Origin: Novosphingobium sp. | GTDB lineage: Bacteria; Pseudomonadota; Alphaproteobacteria; Sphingomonadales; Sphingomonadaceae | NCBI GenBank assembly: GCA_017744735.1 | Contig: JAGIAR010000004.1 | Location: 186,001-250,000, forward strand | Direction: 5' to 3' | DNA: 64,000 nucleotides | Shown: positions 1-9,235 of the stretch, in pieces | Numbering within the stretch: the stretch's first letter is position 1 | Layout of the letters: the number at the start of each line of letters is the position of its first letter | The notes under the pieces: generated by a model | Database searches by the model: none | The model's input: only the letters and a program-made list of their open reading frames with translations | What the model was told of the DNA's origin: nothing | Program-made: the position numbers and the translations under genes

Positions 1-254
1 GCGGCATTGTCCGCCGCGTCCTCCACCTGGGTCGGATCGACCGGGACTTCGGCCCTGGGGTTGGCGGTGCCGGTGACGGTGCCGTTCGCCGTGCCGTCGA
101 TCGGTCCGGGCAGCGGGCCCGGTCCGGGGGTGACGGTGCCGCCGACGGTGCCATTCACGGTTCCGCCCACGGTTCCGGCAAGCTGCGCCGAGGCGGCGCT
201 GCCGGCGGCCAGCGCCACGGCGCCGGCCACGGTAAGGGTAATGTTCGTGCGCAT
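1..254 (-). CDS. secreted Gly/Thr/Pro-rich protein, C-terminus outside window
   Basis: The reading frame starts at ATG 254 on the minus strand, preceded by a purine-rich ribosome site (AGAAGGA) at good spacing, and runs off the left edge. The first 20 or so residues look like a Sec signal peptide ending in ASAQ. After it come repeated short units of the type GTVxG and GTVTP, with many Gly, Thr, Val and Pro. This suggests an exported low-complexity protein. No enzymatic motif is visible in the 84 residues present, so no function is proposed. Confidence 0.7.
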   Translation of the reverse strand, partial: MRTNITLTVAGAVALAAGSAASAQLAGTVGGTVNGTVGGTVTPGPGPLPGPIDGTANGTVTGTANPRAEVPVDPTQVEDAADNA

Positions 255-487
255 AGTTTCAGTCCTTCTCTCCAGACGTCCCTCGCGGACGTTTTATCGT
301 TGTGGGGATGGGACTCCGGCCCCGCGCGATTGCTCCCGCAGACGGGACGGAACGCAGGCGCGGCGCGGCGGGGCGAGGCCGTTCATCCGGCGTTCACCTC
401 CCGGGCGCCGCCTGCGGACCGCACGGAACCATCGCGGGCCCTCCGCCGTTGGGCTGTCGAAAGCCGAATTTTCGAAGGAGATTGGAC

Positions 488-640
488 ATGGAACCGGTAA
501 CCCGGCGCGACCGCGAACAGGAGCTCAGGAGCCTGCTCGCCCAGATGGAAGCGCATCCCGAACGCGACTGGAACAGCGAACGCGAGCGCGTGGACGTGCT
601 GCGCGAAATGCTCAAGGAGCCGGCGCACAGCCACGGCTGA
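488..640 (+). CDS. small charged protein, 50 residues
   Basis: ATG 488 follows an AAGGAG ribosome site (about 474-480) at ideal spacing and the frame closes at 640. The product is short, highly charged and probably helical, rich in Arg and Glu, with no signal peptide or membrane segment. A strong Shine-Dalgarno signal and the compact size make it a plausible real small protein, not chance. The function is unknown. Confidence 0.6.
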   Translation: MEPVTRRDREQELRSLLAQMEAHPERDWNSERERVDVLREMLKEPAHSHG

Positions 641-705
641 GCGGCCGGGGGCGCGAGGACCCCGCGACGACGGTTCGTTAACCTTGGCACGCTACGCTGC
701 GCGCC

Positions 706-1011
706 ATGTTCGGATCGGTTCGCAACGTCTTCGCCAGCCGCTGGAAGGCCCTGTGGTGGGCCGCCGGCGTGCTGCTGACCGCCTATTGCAGCATTCCCTC
801 GCCCGACCCGACCCCGGCCTCCAAGGCCGCGGCCGCCCATGCCAAGCACGTCAATCCTTGGGCCAGCGACTATCATCCCGACGCCGCGCCCAAGTCCGAC
901 GGCGACAGTTTCCAGGGGCTGATGAAGCAGCTCGACGAGGCCGAGCACCCGAAGGACCGGGGCCCGCACGAGAATCCCTGGGCGAAGAAGCCGGACGCGC
1001 CCAAGCAGTAA
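706..1011 (+). CDS. small membrane-anchored protein of unknown function
   Basis: A 101-residue protein. Residues about 13-30 form one hydrophobic stretch (W, A, G, V, L rich) after a basic start, fitting a signal anchor or a weak lipoprotein signal with one Cys near residue 28. The remainder is polar, with Pro- and Lys-rich segments and two NPWA repeats. It sits about 120 bases upstream of argB in the same direction. I recognise no domain; it is probably an inner-membrane or periplasmic protein. Confidence 0.6.
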   Translation: MFGSVRNVFASRWKALWWAAGVLLTAYCSIPSPDPTPASKAAAAHAKHVNPWASDYHPDAAPKSDGDSFQGLMKQLDEAEHPKDRGPHENPWAKKPDAPKQ

Positions 1012-1134
1012 GGCGGCGGAGGCCCCCGGCCCGGAAACCCAACCATAGTGACCGCGTCGGACGCGGGCGCTTCCCTCGCGCCCGCCAAGCCGCTAAGGCG
1101 CGCGGAACCTGATGACCGGAAGGGCGCGAATTCG

Positions 1135-2034
1135 ATGACTGCGAGCGAGGACATGTCGATGCTCGCGAAGGCCGAGACGCTGATCGAGGCCTTGCCCTAT
1201 TTCCAGCGCTATGCCGGGCGCAGCTTCGTGGTCAAATACGGCGGACACGCGATGGGCGACCCCGAGGCCGCGCGCGATTTCGCGGAGGACATCGTGCTGC
1301 TCAAGGCGGTCGGGATCAACCCGGTGGTGGTCCACGGCGGCGGCCCGCAGATCGGCGCGATGCTCAAGAAGCTGGGGGTCGAAAGCAGGTTCGTCGACGG
1401 GCTGCGGGTGACCGACAAGGCCACCGCCGAAGTCGCCGAAATGGTTCTTTCCGGTGCGATCAACAAGGAACTGGTCGGCTGGATCGCGCAGGCGGGCGGC
1501 AAGGCGATCGGCATTTCGGGCAAGGACGGCGGGCTGGTCACCGCCACGAAAGTGACCCGCACGGCCAAGGACCCCGAAAGCAATATCGAGCAGGCGGTGG
1601 ACCTCGGCTTCGTCGGCGAACCGAGCAAGGTCGATACCGCGCTGCTCGAGACCGTCAGCGGCGCGGGGATGATCCCGGTGATCGCGCCGATCGGCGCGGG
1701 CGAGGACGGCCACACCTACAACATCAACGCCGATACGATGGCGGGCGCGATCGCCGCGGCGCTGGGCGCGGCGCGGCTGTTCCTGCTGACCGACGTGCCG
1801 GGCGTGCTCGACAAGGACAAGAACCTGCTGACCGACCTGACCCCGGCGGATATCGAGCGGCTGCAGCAGGACGGGACGATCTCGGGCGGGATGATCCCCA
1901 AGCTCGAAACCTGCATCCACGCGGTCGAGGCCGGGTGCGAGGCGGCGGTGGTGCTCGACGGGCGGGTGCCGCATGCGATGCTGCTCGAATTCTTCACCTC
2001 GCGCGGCGCGGGCACGCTGATCCGGGCCGGATGA
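1135..2034 (+). CDS. argB: acetylglutamate kinase
   Basis: Phosphorylates N-acetyl-L-glutamate with ATP, the second step of arginine biosynthesis, in the cytoplasm. The amino-acid kinase fold is shown by the KYGGHAM segment (residues 34-40) and the [10 protein letters not shown] glycine-rich loop (about 65-74), with the family's TDVPGV motif near the C-terminus. The length of 299 residues is normal. ATG 1135 was chosen over a GTG 87 bases upstream because it has a GGAAG ribosome site and family-typical length. The stop overlaps the next start in an ATGA arrangement, so the two are probably translationally coupled. Confidence 0.96.
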   Translation: MTASEDMSMLAKAETLIEALPYFQRYAGRSFVVKYGGHAMGDPEAARDFAEDIVLLKAVGINPVVVHGGGPQIGAMLKKLGVESRFVDGLRVTDKATAEVAEMVLSGAINKELVGWIAQAGGKAIGISGKDGGLVTATKVTRTAKDPESNIEQAVDLGFVGEPSKVDTALLETVSGAGMIPVIAPIGAGEDGHTYNINADTMAGAIAAALGAARLFLLTDVPGVLDKDKNLLTDLTPADIERLQQDGTISGGMIPKLETCIHAVEAGCEAAVVLDGRVPHAMLLEFFTSRGAGTLIRAG

Positions 2035-2585
2035 TGCGCAGGCTGCTCCTTCTCGCGGCCCCGGCGCTGCTCGCCGGCTGCCAGCAGGCTCCGGAAACGC
2101 CGAGCTGCGCCGATCCCTACGCGCCGGGCTGCGACTATGCCTCGCCGGTGGTGCCCGATTCGGCGTCCGCCTCCTTCGCGCCCGCACCTTCGGCGACGCC
2201 GACGACCCCCGCCGCCGCGCTCGACAAGTCGGCGCTCAACGAACACAAGCAGCCCGGCCGGGTGCTCGGCTATCTCGCCGAAGCGATCAACTCGGGCATG
2301 TGGGCCGACGCCGCGCTGGCCTGGCACAGCGCCGAGGACGGCACGCCGATGACCGCGGACAAGCTCAAGGCGCTGTTCGGCAACCCGAAGACCGCGCTGC
2401 TCAGCTTCGGCCCGGGGGACGAGGAAGGCGCGGCCGGATCGTCCTATTACGAAGCGCCGATCCTGCTGATCGACGGGTCCTCGCAGAAGGAAGGCATGAT
2501 CACGCTGCGCCGGGTCAACGACGTCGACGGGGCCGAGCCGTGGCAGCTCGCCTGGCATGTCGAGCGGATCCAATGGAAGAAATGA
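2031..2585 (+). CDS. predicted lipoprotein, unknown function
   Basis: The start at ATG 2031 overlaps the argB stop by four bases. The first 17 residues are a lipoprotein signal with lipobox LLAGC, the acylated residue being Cys17. The mature part has a Ser/Ala/Pro-rich linker (about 40-65), then a globular domain of about 110 residues with no motif I can name. It probably sits in the inner or outer membrane facing the periplasm. Association with argB and yggT looks like an operon of convenience. Confidence 0.8.
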   Translation: MMRRLLLLAAPALLAGCQQAPETPSCADPYAPGCDYASPVVPDSASASFAPAPSATPTTPAAALDKSALNEHKQPGRVLGYLAEAINSGMWADAALAWHSAEDGTPMTADKLKALFGNPKTALLSFGPGDEEGAAGSSYYEAPILLIDGSSQKEGMITLRRVNDVDGAEPWQLAWHVERIQWKK

Positions 2586-2607
2586 CGCGAATGACGAGGA
2601 CGCACGA

Positions 2608-2892
2608 ATGTTGATTCCCACCCTGCTCGAAATCGTGCTGTACCTGATGTCGATCGTCCAGATGGTGGTGATCGTGCAATTCGTGCTGAGCCTGCTGATC
2701 TCGTTCAACGTGGTCAACATGCACAACAATTTCGTCGCCTCGCTGTGGCGCGCGGTCAACGCGATCCTCGATCCGCTGCTCAACCCGATCCGGCGGATCA
2801 TGCCCGACACCGGGATGATCGATTTCTCGCCGATGGTGCTGCTGATCCTGCTGCGGATCGTCGCGATCGTGATCGGGAATCTCGCCTACTGA
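2608..2892 (+). CDS. YggT family integral membrane protein
   Basis: A 94-residue protein with two hydrophobic segments (about 5-28 and 70-92) separated by a polar loop containing an [10 protein letters not shown] motif, typical of YggT proteins, whose loop ends in P-IRR and a GMIDFSP-like segment. The family is linked to osmotic stress tolerance and, in some bacteria, to envelope or division functions; the molecular role is not established. ATG 2608 was chosen over an upstream in-frame start because the extra residues are polar and absent from the family. It lies 22 bases before folD. Confidence 0.88.
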   Translation: MLIPTLLEIVLYLMSIVQMVVIVQFVLSLLISFNVVNMHNNFVASLWRAVNAILDPLLNPIRRIMPDTGMIDFSPMVLLILLRIVAIVIGNLAY

Positions 2893-2914
2893 GGCACCGG
2901 GCCGGGAGGCACGC

Positions 2915-3805
2915 ATGGCGGCAGCCCTGATCGATGGGAAAGCATTCGCCGAAGCGCTGCGCGCGCGGATCGGGCGGGCTGCCGCGGCCTTCGAAGCCGC
3001 GGCGGGCCGCAAGCCCGGCCTCGCGGTGGTGCTGGTGGGCGAGGATCCGGCCAGCGAGGTCTATGTCCGCTCGAAGAGCAAGGCGCTGGCGGATGCCGGC
3101 ATGGCCAGCTTCGAATACCGGCTGCCCGCCGATACTCCCGAGCCCGATCTGCTCGCCAGGATCGCCCAGCTGAACGCCGATCCGCAGGTCGACGGCATTC
3201 TGGTCCAGCTTCCGCTGCCCGAGGGACTCGACGAGCACCGGGTGATCTCGACGATCGATCCCGAAAAGGACGTCGACGGTTTCCACGTGGTCAATGCGGG
3301 CCGGCTCGCGGTCGGCGAAAGGGGGATCGTTCCCTGCACCCCGCTCGGCTGCCTGATGCTGCTCAGGGACCGGCTGGGCGACCTGTCGGGCCGCGAGGCA
3401 CTGGTGATCGGCCGTTCGAACATCGTCGGCCGGCCGATGGCGCAATTGCTCGTCAATGCCGATGCTACGGTGACCGTCGCGCACAGTCGCACGCGGAACC
3501 TGGCCGAAGTGGTCGGGCGCGCCGAGATCGTGGTGGCAGCTGTCGGCCGCCCCGAGATCGTCAAGGGCGCCTGGATCAGGCCGGGCGCGACGGTGATCGA
3601 CGTCGGGATCAATCGCATCGTCGACGGCGAGGGCAAGGGCCGGCTGGTCGGCGACGTCGAGTTCGCGAAGGCGCGCGAGGTTGCGGGCGCGATCACTCCG
3701 GTGCCGGGCGGGGTCGGCCCGATGACGATCGCGGTGCTGCTGCGCAACACGCTGGTTGCGGCCTATCGGCACGCAGGCATCGCGCTCGACGAGGACACGC
3801 TGTAA
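2915..3805 (+). CDS. folD: bifunctional methylenetetrahydrofolate dehydrogenase/cyclohydrolase
   Basis: Interconverts 5,10-methylene-, methenyl- and 10-formyl-tetrahydrofolate, using NADP, in cytosolic one-carbon metabolism. It has the normal 296-residue length. The N-terminal domain carries the YVRSKSKA segment with the catalytic Lys. The middle has the KDVDGFH motif, then the Rossmann part [11 protein letters not shown], and the C-terminal signature [17 protein letters not shown] ribosome site precedes ATG 2915. Confidence 0.97.
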   Translation: MAAALIDGKAFAEALRARIGRAAAAFEAAAGRKPGLAVVLVGEDPASEVYVRSKSKALADAGMASFEYRLPADTPEPDLLARIAQLNADPQVDGILVQLPLPEGLDEHRVISTIDPEKDVDGFHVVNAGRLAVGERGIVPCTPLGCLMLLRDRLGDLSGREALVIGRSNIVGRPMAQLLVNADATVTVAHSRTRNLAEVVGRAEIVVAAVGRPEIVKGAWIRPGATVIDVGINRIVDGEGKGRLVGDVEFAKAREVAGAITPVPGGVGPMTIAVLLRNTLVAAYRHAGIALDEDTL

Positions 3806-3862
3806 GGCGCCGGTTCACGCAGGCCTTGCCAAAGTGCCGCGGTTCCCATTGAAGAGGCAGTT

Positions 3863-4615
3863 ATGAACCGCAATGCGATCCGCCTGGTGCTCGTGCCCGC
3901 CGCCCTCGCGCTGGCTGGCTGGACCTGCGTGGCCTCTGCGCAGTACGACGACAGCTACGGCCGCAGCGGGCGCAGCCGTGCGCAGCAGCCCGGCGCCGAT
4001 CCCGGCGTGGTGGTCGCGACCGAGATCGCCTTCGCCCGGCTGGCGAAGGAGAAGGGCCAGTGGACCGCCTTTGCGAAATTCGCGACCAAGGATGCGGTGA
4101 TGTTCGTGCCGGAGCCGGTGCGGGCGCAGAAATGGCTGGGCGGGCGCAAGAACCCGCTGCAGACGGTCGATTGGGAACCCTATCGCGTCTGGACCAGCTG
4201 CGACGGCACGATCGCGGTGACCAAGGGCCCGTGGACCGGACCGGACGGTGCGCGCGGCTATTTCACCACCATCTGGCAGCGCCAGAAGGACGACACCTAC
4301 CGCTGGGTGCTCGACCAGGGCGATACGCTGGCCAAGCCGCTCGACGAGCCGGATCTGGTGCAGGCCGACGTGGCCGATTGCCCGCCGCGCACGCCCGGCG
4401 CCTTCGGCGGCTACAGGCACGGCAAGGCGCCCAAGTTCGTGCCCTCGCCGGTCGCGGCCGACGGACTGTCCGGCACGTCCAGCGACGGGACGCTGAGCTG
4501 GAGCGCCTCGGTCGCGCCCGACCGCTCGCGCGAAGTCCACGTGTCGCTGCGGCGCGGGCAGGAGATGCAGGAAGCCCTCGTCAGCCGGGTCGCGGCGCCT
4601 CCGCCCGCGCGATGA
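3863..4615 (+). CDS. exported protein with NTF2/SnoaL-like appearance
   Basis: A 250-residue protein with a Sec signal peptide cleaved around Ala26 (VASA/Q). After a Gly/Ser/Arg-rich linker, residues about 50-180 read like the exported DUF4440/SnoaL-like proteins of sphingomonads. They run from an AFARLAKEKG helix and a VMFVPEP strand to GYFTTIWQRQ and a YRWVLDQGD strand. The C-terminal 70 residues are unassigned. It overlaps the downstream MarC gene by four bases. No catalytic residues are evident, so function is open. Confidence 0.75.
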   Translation: MNRNAIRLVLVPAALALAGWTCVASAQYDDSYGRSGRSRAQQPGADPGVVVATEIAFARLAKEKGQWTAFAKFATKDAVMFVPEPVRAQKWLGGRKNPLQTVDWEPYRVWTSCDGTIAVTKGPWTGPDGARGYFTTIWQRQKDDTYRWVLDQGDTLAKPLDEPDLVQADVADCPPRTPGAFGGYRHGKAPKFVPSPVAADGLSGTSSDGTLSWSASVAPDRSREVHVSLRRGQEMQEALVSRVAAPPPAR

Positions 4616-5247
4616 CCGAACTGTTCGTCTCCGCCTTCGTCACCCTGTTCGTGGTGATCGATCCGCCCGGCTGCGCGCCGATCTATGCCGGGCTCGCGTC
4701 CGAAGCGCCGCCGCGCCAGCAGCGGCTGATGGCGCTCAAGGCGGTGCTGGTGGCGACGCTGATCCTGCTCGGCTTCGCGCTGTTCGGCGAAAAACTGCTC
4801 CACGCGACCCATATCGAGCTCGACAGCTTCCGCATCGCGGGCGGGATCATGCTGTTCTTCATCGCGATCGACATGGTGTTCGAGAACCGCACCAAGCGGC
4901 GCGAGGCGCGCGCCGAGAAGGTCCGCGCGCACAATGCGCAGACCCCCGAGATCGAGGACGTCTCGGTCTTTCCTATGGCGATGCCGATGATCGCCGGGCC
5001 CGGCGCGATCGCCACGATCATGCTGCTCGTGGGCGAAGCGCACGGTGCCGAAGGCACGCTGGTGGTGCTGGCGGCGCTGGCGGCGGTGATGGCGCTGCTG
5101 GCGGTGGCGCTGCTGCTGGCCCCGGCGATCATCCGCCTGGTCGGCGCGAGCGTCGAAAGCGCCATCACCCGCCTGCTCGGCGTGCTGCTGGCCGCACTGG
5201 CCGCGCAATATGTGATCGACGGGGTGAAGGGGAGCTTCGGGCTTTAA
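4612..5247 (+). CDS. MarC family inner-membrane protein
   Basis: A 211-residue hydrophobic protein with about six membrane segments and the family hallmarks FVVIDPPGCAPIY near the N-terminus and PMAMPMIAGPGAI in the middle. MarC/YhgN-like proteins are integral inner-membrane proteins of unproven transport function; the old link to multiple antibiotic resistance has not held up. ATG 4612 overlaps the preceding stop (ATGA). Its gene ends four bases before the convergent Lon-N gene. Confidence 0.9.
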   Translation: MTELFVSAFVTLFVVIDPPGCAPIYAGLASEAPPRQQRLMALKAVLVATLILLGFALFGEKLLHATHIELDSFRIAGGIMLFFIAIDMVFENRTKRREARAEKVRAHNAQTPEIEDVSVFPMAMPMIAGPGAIATIMLLVGEAHGAEGTLVVLAALAAVMALLAVALLLAPAIIRLVGASVESAITRLLGVLLAALAAQYVIDGVKGSFGL

Positions 5248-5251
5248 GCCC

Positions 5252-5860
5252 TTACTGAAGAGTCACCCGGTCCTCGCCCGAATCGCGACGACCGAAGAAC
5301 TGCATCAGCTGCACCAGCAGTTCGCAGCGCACCCGCACATCTTCCGCTTCGAGCAGCGCCTGCTTAGCGGCGACGTCGAACGGGGCGATCTGGCTGACCC
5401 CGTTGATCAGCGAGACATCGTCGAGCCGCGCAACCGAATCCCAGTCGACCGAATAGCCCTGCGCATCGGCGAAGGCGCGGGCCTCGAATTCGAAGCCGGC
5501 GCGTTCGGCCGGGCTCAGCACCTCGTCGGGCTCCTCGAGCAGCTCGCCCTCGACCTGGCGGAACGGAGTGGCCACGTCGAGTTCGCGCATCAGGCGAAAG
5601 CGATGCTCGCCTTCGAGCACGATGTTGAAGCGCCCGTCGTCGAGCGCCTCGACCTCGCCGATCCGGCCGACGCAGCCGACCGCGAACAGCGGGGAGCCCT
5701 CGGCAACCGCCTGCGGCTGGATCATCGCGATCCGCCGGTCGCGCGCCAGCGCATCGCTCACCAGCGCACGGTAGCGCGGCTCGAAGATATGCAGCGGCAG
5801 TTGCAGTCCCGGAAACAGGATCGCGCCCGACAGGGGGAAGATCGAAAGCCGGGTGGACAT
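5252..5860 (-). CDS. Lon N-terminal (LON substrate-binding) domain protein
   Basis: A stand-alone LON domain of about 202 residues without the AAA and protease domains of Lon. Motifs are FPLSGAILFPG at the start, HIFEPRYRALV, a GCVGRI segment and FNIVLEGEHRF. Such proteins probably bind unfolded or regulatory substrates. I start it at the ATG giving MSTRLS, which leaves two bases to the upstream thioredoxin gene's stop; a longer start would overlap that gene. The two-gene order thioredoxin/TPR then LON domain is common in alphaproteobacteria. Confidence 0.9.
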   Translation of the reverse strand: MSTRLSIFPLSGAILFPGLQLPLHIFEPRYRALVSDALARDRRIAMIQPQAVAEGSPLFAVGCVGRIGEVEALDDGRFNIVLEGEHRFRLMRELDVATPFRQVEGELLEEPDEVLSPAERAGFEFEARAFADAQGYSVDWDSVARLDDVSLINGVSQIAPFDVAAKQALLEAEDVRVRCELLVQLMQFFGRRDSGEDRVTLQ

Positions 5861-5862
5861 GC

Positions 5863-6792
5863 TTACCCGAACAGCAGCAGCGACAGCTTGCGCCTTGTCG
5901 CAGCGACCCACGGGTCTTCCAGCCCGACCGCCTCGAAGATCTGCAGCAGCTTGGCCTTGGCCGCGCCCTCGTTCCAGTCGGGCTCGGCACCGATCATCGC
6001 GAGCAGGGTCGCGGCCGCATCGTCGCGCTGGCCGGCGGCGAAGGCCGCCTGGGCGAAGGCGAACTGCGCCTCCATGTCGGCCGGGTCCTTAGCGGCGGCC
6101 GTGCGCAACGCGGCCAGCTCGCCATCGTCCTGCGGCGCGCTCGCAGCCAGTTCGAGCTGGCTCGCGGCCTGCGCCAGCGCCGGATCCGCGCGCAGTTCGG
6201 GCGGCAGCGCCTCCAGTGCCGCGCGCGCCTCGTCCACATGGCCGGCCGCGATCAGCGCACGGATCAGCCCCGATTGCACTTCGGGATGGTCGGGCGCCAT
6301 CTCGGCAAGCTGGGCGAAGATGCCCACCGCGCGCTCGCCGTCGCCGCTTGCGAGGACGTCCTCGCCCATCGCGATCAGCGGGGCGAGCTCCTGCGCGGCC
6401 TGCGCTTCGCCGCCTTCGACGGGCAGCTTCTCGAGCAGCTGGTCGAGCATCTGCTTGAGCTGGCTTTCGCTGCGGGCATTGGTCAGGTCGGCGACCGGCT
6501 GGCCCTGGAACATTGCATAGACCGTCGGGATCGACTGCACCCGGAACTGCGAGGCGATGAAGCCTTCCTCATCGACATTGAGCTTGGCCAGCACCACGCC
6601 CTTGTCGGCATATTCGGCCGCGACCTTTTCCAGCACCGGCGCCAGCGCCTTGCACGGTCCGCACCATTCGGCCCAGAAATCGAGGATCACCAGCTTGGTC
6701 ATCGACGGTTCGACGACATCCTTGCGGAAGCGGTCGACCGCTTTCTGTTCGTCGAGATTGAGGCCGAGGCTTGCCAAGATGCGCTCCTGCAT
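5863..6792 (-). CDS. ybbN: YbbN-type thioredoxin/tetratricopeptide co-chaperone
   Basis: 309 residues: a thioredoxin domain (about 15-120) with an intact WCGPC active site (Cys44, Cys47), then an alpha-helical region with TPR-like repeats to the C-terminus. E. coli YbbN/CnoX has the same architecture and cooperates with DnaK and GroEL on oxidised clients, although there the motif is not redox-active; here both Cys are present, so disulfide activity is possible. It is the first gene of a pair with the Lon-N protein. Confidence 0.92.
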   Translation of the reverse strand: MQERILASLGLNLDEQKAVDRFRKDVVEPSMTKLVILDFWAEWCGPCKALAPVLEKVAAEYADKGVVLAKLNVDEEGFIASQFRVQSIPTVYAMFQGQPVADLTNARSESQLKQMLDQLLEKLPVEGGEAQAAQELAPLIAMGEDVLASGDGERAVGIFAQLAEMAPDHPEVQSGLIRALIAAGHVDEARAALEALPPELRADPALAQAASQLELAASAPQDDGELAALRTAAAKDPADMEAQFAFAQAAFAAGQRDDAAATLLAMIGAEPDWNEGAAKAKLLQIFEAVGLEDPWVAATRRKLSLLLFG

Positions 6793-6949
6793 GGGTTGGG
6801 AATGAAGACTCTATGTGGACGCTCGCGCGGATTTGTGAAGAGGCTTCGCTCGTAGTTGCACGGCGGCGTTTTTCCGCTTGCCGGGGGATGAGGCCAATGC
6901 TAACCGCGCGCCTCCCCACCGGAGCGATTGCCTCGGTGAGCGCCAGTGA

Positions 6950-7024
6950 GCGGGCGTAGCTCAGGGGTAGAGCACAACCTTGCCAAGGTTGGGGTCGAGG
7001 GTTCGAATCCCTTCGCCCGCTCCA
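6950..7024 (+). tRNA. tRNA-Gly (anticodon GCC)
   Basis: The cloverleaf folds by eye. The acceptor arms GCGGGCG and CGCCCGC pair perfectly. A D arm with GCTC/GAGC, an anticodon stem CAACC/GGTTG with loop TTGCCAA, and a T arm with TTCGAAT are present. The CCA end is encoded. Anticodon GCC reads GGC and GGU glycine codons. Confidence 0.97.
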
Positions 7025-7050
7025 TTTTTACCGAACAGTCGGACAGCGAT

Positions 7051-7076
7051 GATCCGGACCGCAAGCGGTCCGGATC
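7051..7076. terminator. perfect hairpin between tRNA-Gly and the convergent gene
   Basis: Two 12-base arms (GATCCGGACCGC and its exact complement) are separated by two bases. It lies 27 bases after the tRNA and 16 bases after the stop of the convergent gene, so it can terminate either. Neither side has a clear T run, so termination is inferred from position only. Confidence 0.55.
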
Positions 7077-7091
7077 CTGTGGTGCCGGGCG

Positions 7092-8327
7092 TCAGCAGCC
7101 GCTGCCGCCGCCCATCACCGCGCCGGCGAGGCCGCCGAACAGCCCGCCCTTCTTCTTGCATTCCTTGCCTTGCTTGCCTTGCTGGTTCGGGCCGGTCTGG
7201 GCGCCCTGACCCATGCTGCTGTTCGAGGTGCCCATGGTCATGCCCTGGGCTTCCATCCAGTTGGTGATCGAGCGATGGCGAACGCGGGCGGTCCACTGCA
7301 GATCCCAGCGCGCCTTGGGATCGGCCGGGCGCGGGGGATAGGAGAAGTTTTCCTCGGGGCCGAAGGCCGCCAGCGTGCCGACGCGATAGTCGGGTGTGTC
7401 ACGGGTGACTTCGACCGGAACGGTGCAGGTGGTAACCTGCGGCCCCATCAGGGTCCCGTCGCGCACCAGCGGCGAAACCTGCCCGGGCGAGAGCCAGTCG
7501 GTCAACCCGCCGCCGAACTGGCGATTCGCGCTGCTGGTCCACATCACCATGTCGCCCATCTGGCCGCCGTTCTGTCTCCCGCCGATCAGCGTGGCGATGA
7601 AGCCGGTCACATCGGGGATCGTGCGCCAGGTCAGCAGCGACGATCCGGACTGCTGCGTAACCGCCGAGATCGACAGCGGCTGCATGAAGTCCTTGGTCAG
7701 GGTGAAATCGATCTCGGGCGAATAATTGCCGATGATCTTGTGCGCCCCGATCAGCGACGAATTGGGCTTGGCCGACTTGCCGTCGTCCGAGGGCCAGTGG
7801 CCGAAGGTCTTGCTGTTGGTGGAGCTCGGGCCGAAATCGACCGGGATGCTGGTGGTCCACAGCCCGGGGGGGAACTGACCGGCCGCCATCTTGGCGAAGT
7901 CGAGCACCACCGGCTGGCCCTTGGGCGCGTGCTCGCCGCAACCCCAGTAGAGCAGCAGCCGGCCCTTGGGCTTCTCGCCCTTCCATTCCTCGTAAGCGGG
8001 CTCCACCTTCGGCGTCGTCAGGGCGACCGATTTGCCGAGCTGCGCGCCCGCCGGCATGAAGTGATCGGCCTTGGGCGCGCCGGTCGCCGCGGTGGAGGAG
8101 CCGAGGCGCAGCAGCAACTCGTGCTGCACTTGGTTGCCGCCGCCGCCCATCATCATCGACATCATGCCGCCCTTGCCGCCGCCCATGCCGCCGAAGCCGG
8201 ACATGGTGCCCGCGCGCATGTCGTAGCGGGCGATCGGCCCGCTGCTTGGGCCGCGCTGGGCCTGGACGGTGAAGGCGATGGCGGCGGTACCGATGGCCAG
8301 CGTAACGGCGAGAAGACGAAGTTTCAT
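7092..8327 (-). CDS. secreted Met/Gly-rich protein of unknown function
   Basis: 411 residues with a Sec signal peptide cleaved near residue 27 (VQAQ). Residues about 40-70 are dominated by Gly and Met (GGMGGG, MMSMMMGGGG). The C-terminus has a Gln/Asn/Lys-rich linker and a short segment with two Cys (GKECKKK and GSGC at the end). The central region has many Ser, Thr and Trp and looks like extracellular beta structure. ATG 8327 has a GGAG ribosome site. Met-rich stretches sometimes bind copper, but nothing else here supports that; function unknown. Confidence 0.75.
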   Translation of the reverse strand: MKLRLLAVTLAIGTAAIAFTVQAQRGPSSGPIARYDMRAGTMSGFGGMGGGKGGMMSMMMGGGGNQVQHELLLRLGSSTAATGAPKADHFMPAGAQLGKSVALTTPKVEPAYEEWKGEKPKGRLLLYWGCGEHAPKGQPVVLDFAKMAAGQFPPGLWTTSIPVDFGPSSTNSKTFGHWPSDDGKSAKPNSSLIGAHKIIGNYSPEIDFTLTKDFMQPLSISAVTQQSGSSLLTWRTIPDVTGFIATLIGGRQNGGQMGDMVMWTSSANRQFGGGLTDWLSPGQVSPLVRDGTLMGPQVTTCTVPVEVTRDTPDYRVGTLAAFGPEENFSYPPRPADPKARWDLQWTARVRHRSITNWMEAQGMTMGTSNSSMGQGAQTGPNQQGKQGKECKKKGGLFGGLAGAVMGGGSGC

Positions 8328-8431
8328 GATCAGCTCCACTCCCTTGATCCATGTTTCATAGCAGCTTTGCATGACGGACGCTTGTCGCTTTGCGTCGCGC
8401 CGGTTAGCCCTGCCCAAAAGAGGAGAGATTC

Positions 8432-9235
8432 ATGGGAATTCTGGATGGCCAGGTGGCGCTGGTTTCGGGCGCCGGGCGCGGGTTCGGCCGCGCGATCGCC
8501 GAACGACTCGCGAAAGAAGGTGCGAAGGTGGCGCTGCTGTCGCGCTCGGTCGCGCAACTGGGCGAAGTGGCCGACACGATCGGGGCCAACGGCGGCGAGG
8601 CGATCGCGATCGCCTGCGACGTGACCGACCGCGCTTCGATCGAGGCGGCGGTCGCCCGGGCTGAGCGCGAACTCGGCCCGCTCGACATCCTCGTCAACAA
8701 TGCCGGCGTGCCGGGCCCGTTCGGCCCGATCTGGATCGTCGATCCCGACGAATGGTGGAACGCGCAATTGATCCACATCCGCGCGCCGATGCTGTTCCTG
8801 TCGTGCACGCTGCCGGGGATGGTCGAGCGCGGGCGCGGCCATGTGGTGTGCGTCTCGGCGCTCGCCAGCCGGATGGTCGCGGCGAATCTGTCGGCCTATT
8901 GCACCGGCAAGATCGCGCAGAACCGGATCGTCGCCGAAGCGGCCGCCGAACTCGAGGGCACCGGCGTGTCGATCTTCGCGATCGATCCCGGCTTCGCCGC
9001 GACCCAGCTTGCCCGCGACACCGCCGCCGATCCGGCGGCGCAGCGCTATTTCTCGGGACTGGTCGACCGGATCAACGCACACCCGCACGCTTTCGGCGAA
9101 GATCCCGATCTCGAACGCTGCGGCCAGCGCGTGCTCGATCTGGTCTCGGGCAAATACGACGCGCTCTCGGGCAATTACTACGAGCTGCCCGACGATCTCG
9201 ATGCCGAACTGGCGAAAAAGGAGAATGCCCAGTGA
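8432..9235 (+). CDS. short-chain dehydrogenase/reductase
   Basis: A classical SDR of 267 residues. The NAD(P)-binding loop SGAGRGFGRAIA is at residues 11-22, NNAG at about 90, the catalytic Ser in VSALAS and the YCTGK catalytic pair follow. An Arg-rich segment after the second strand (LLSRS) hints at NADP preference. The substrate cannot be read from sequence. It overlaps the next gene by four bases (GTGA), so the two products are probably made together and act in one pathway. Confidence 0.9.
   Translation: MGILDGQVALVSGAGRGFGRAIAERLAKEGAKVALLSRSVAQLGEVADTIGANGGEAIAIACDVTDRASIEAAVARAERELGPLDILVNNAGVPGPFGPIWIVDPDEWWNAQLIHIRAPMLFLSCTLPGMVERGRGHVVCVSALASRMVAANLSAYCTGKIAQNRIVAEAAAELEGTGVSIFAIDPGFAATQLARDTAADPAAQRYFSGLVDRINAHPHAFGEDPDLERCGQRVLDLVSGKYDALSGNYYELPDDLDAELAKKENAQ

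Noticed and set aside
7..681. Plus-strand open frame at the left edge
   Set aside because: The minus-strand frame from 254 has a signal peptide and ribosome site, and the plus frame crosses the small gene at 488.
1048..1134. GTG start giving argB 29 more residues
   Set aside because: The extra segment is unlike the family N-terminus and lacks a ribosome site; ATG 1135 fits.
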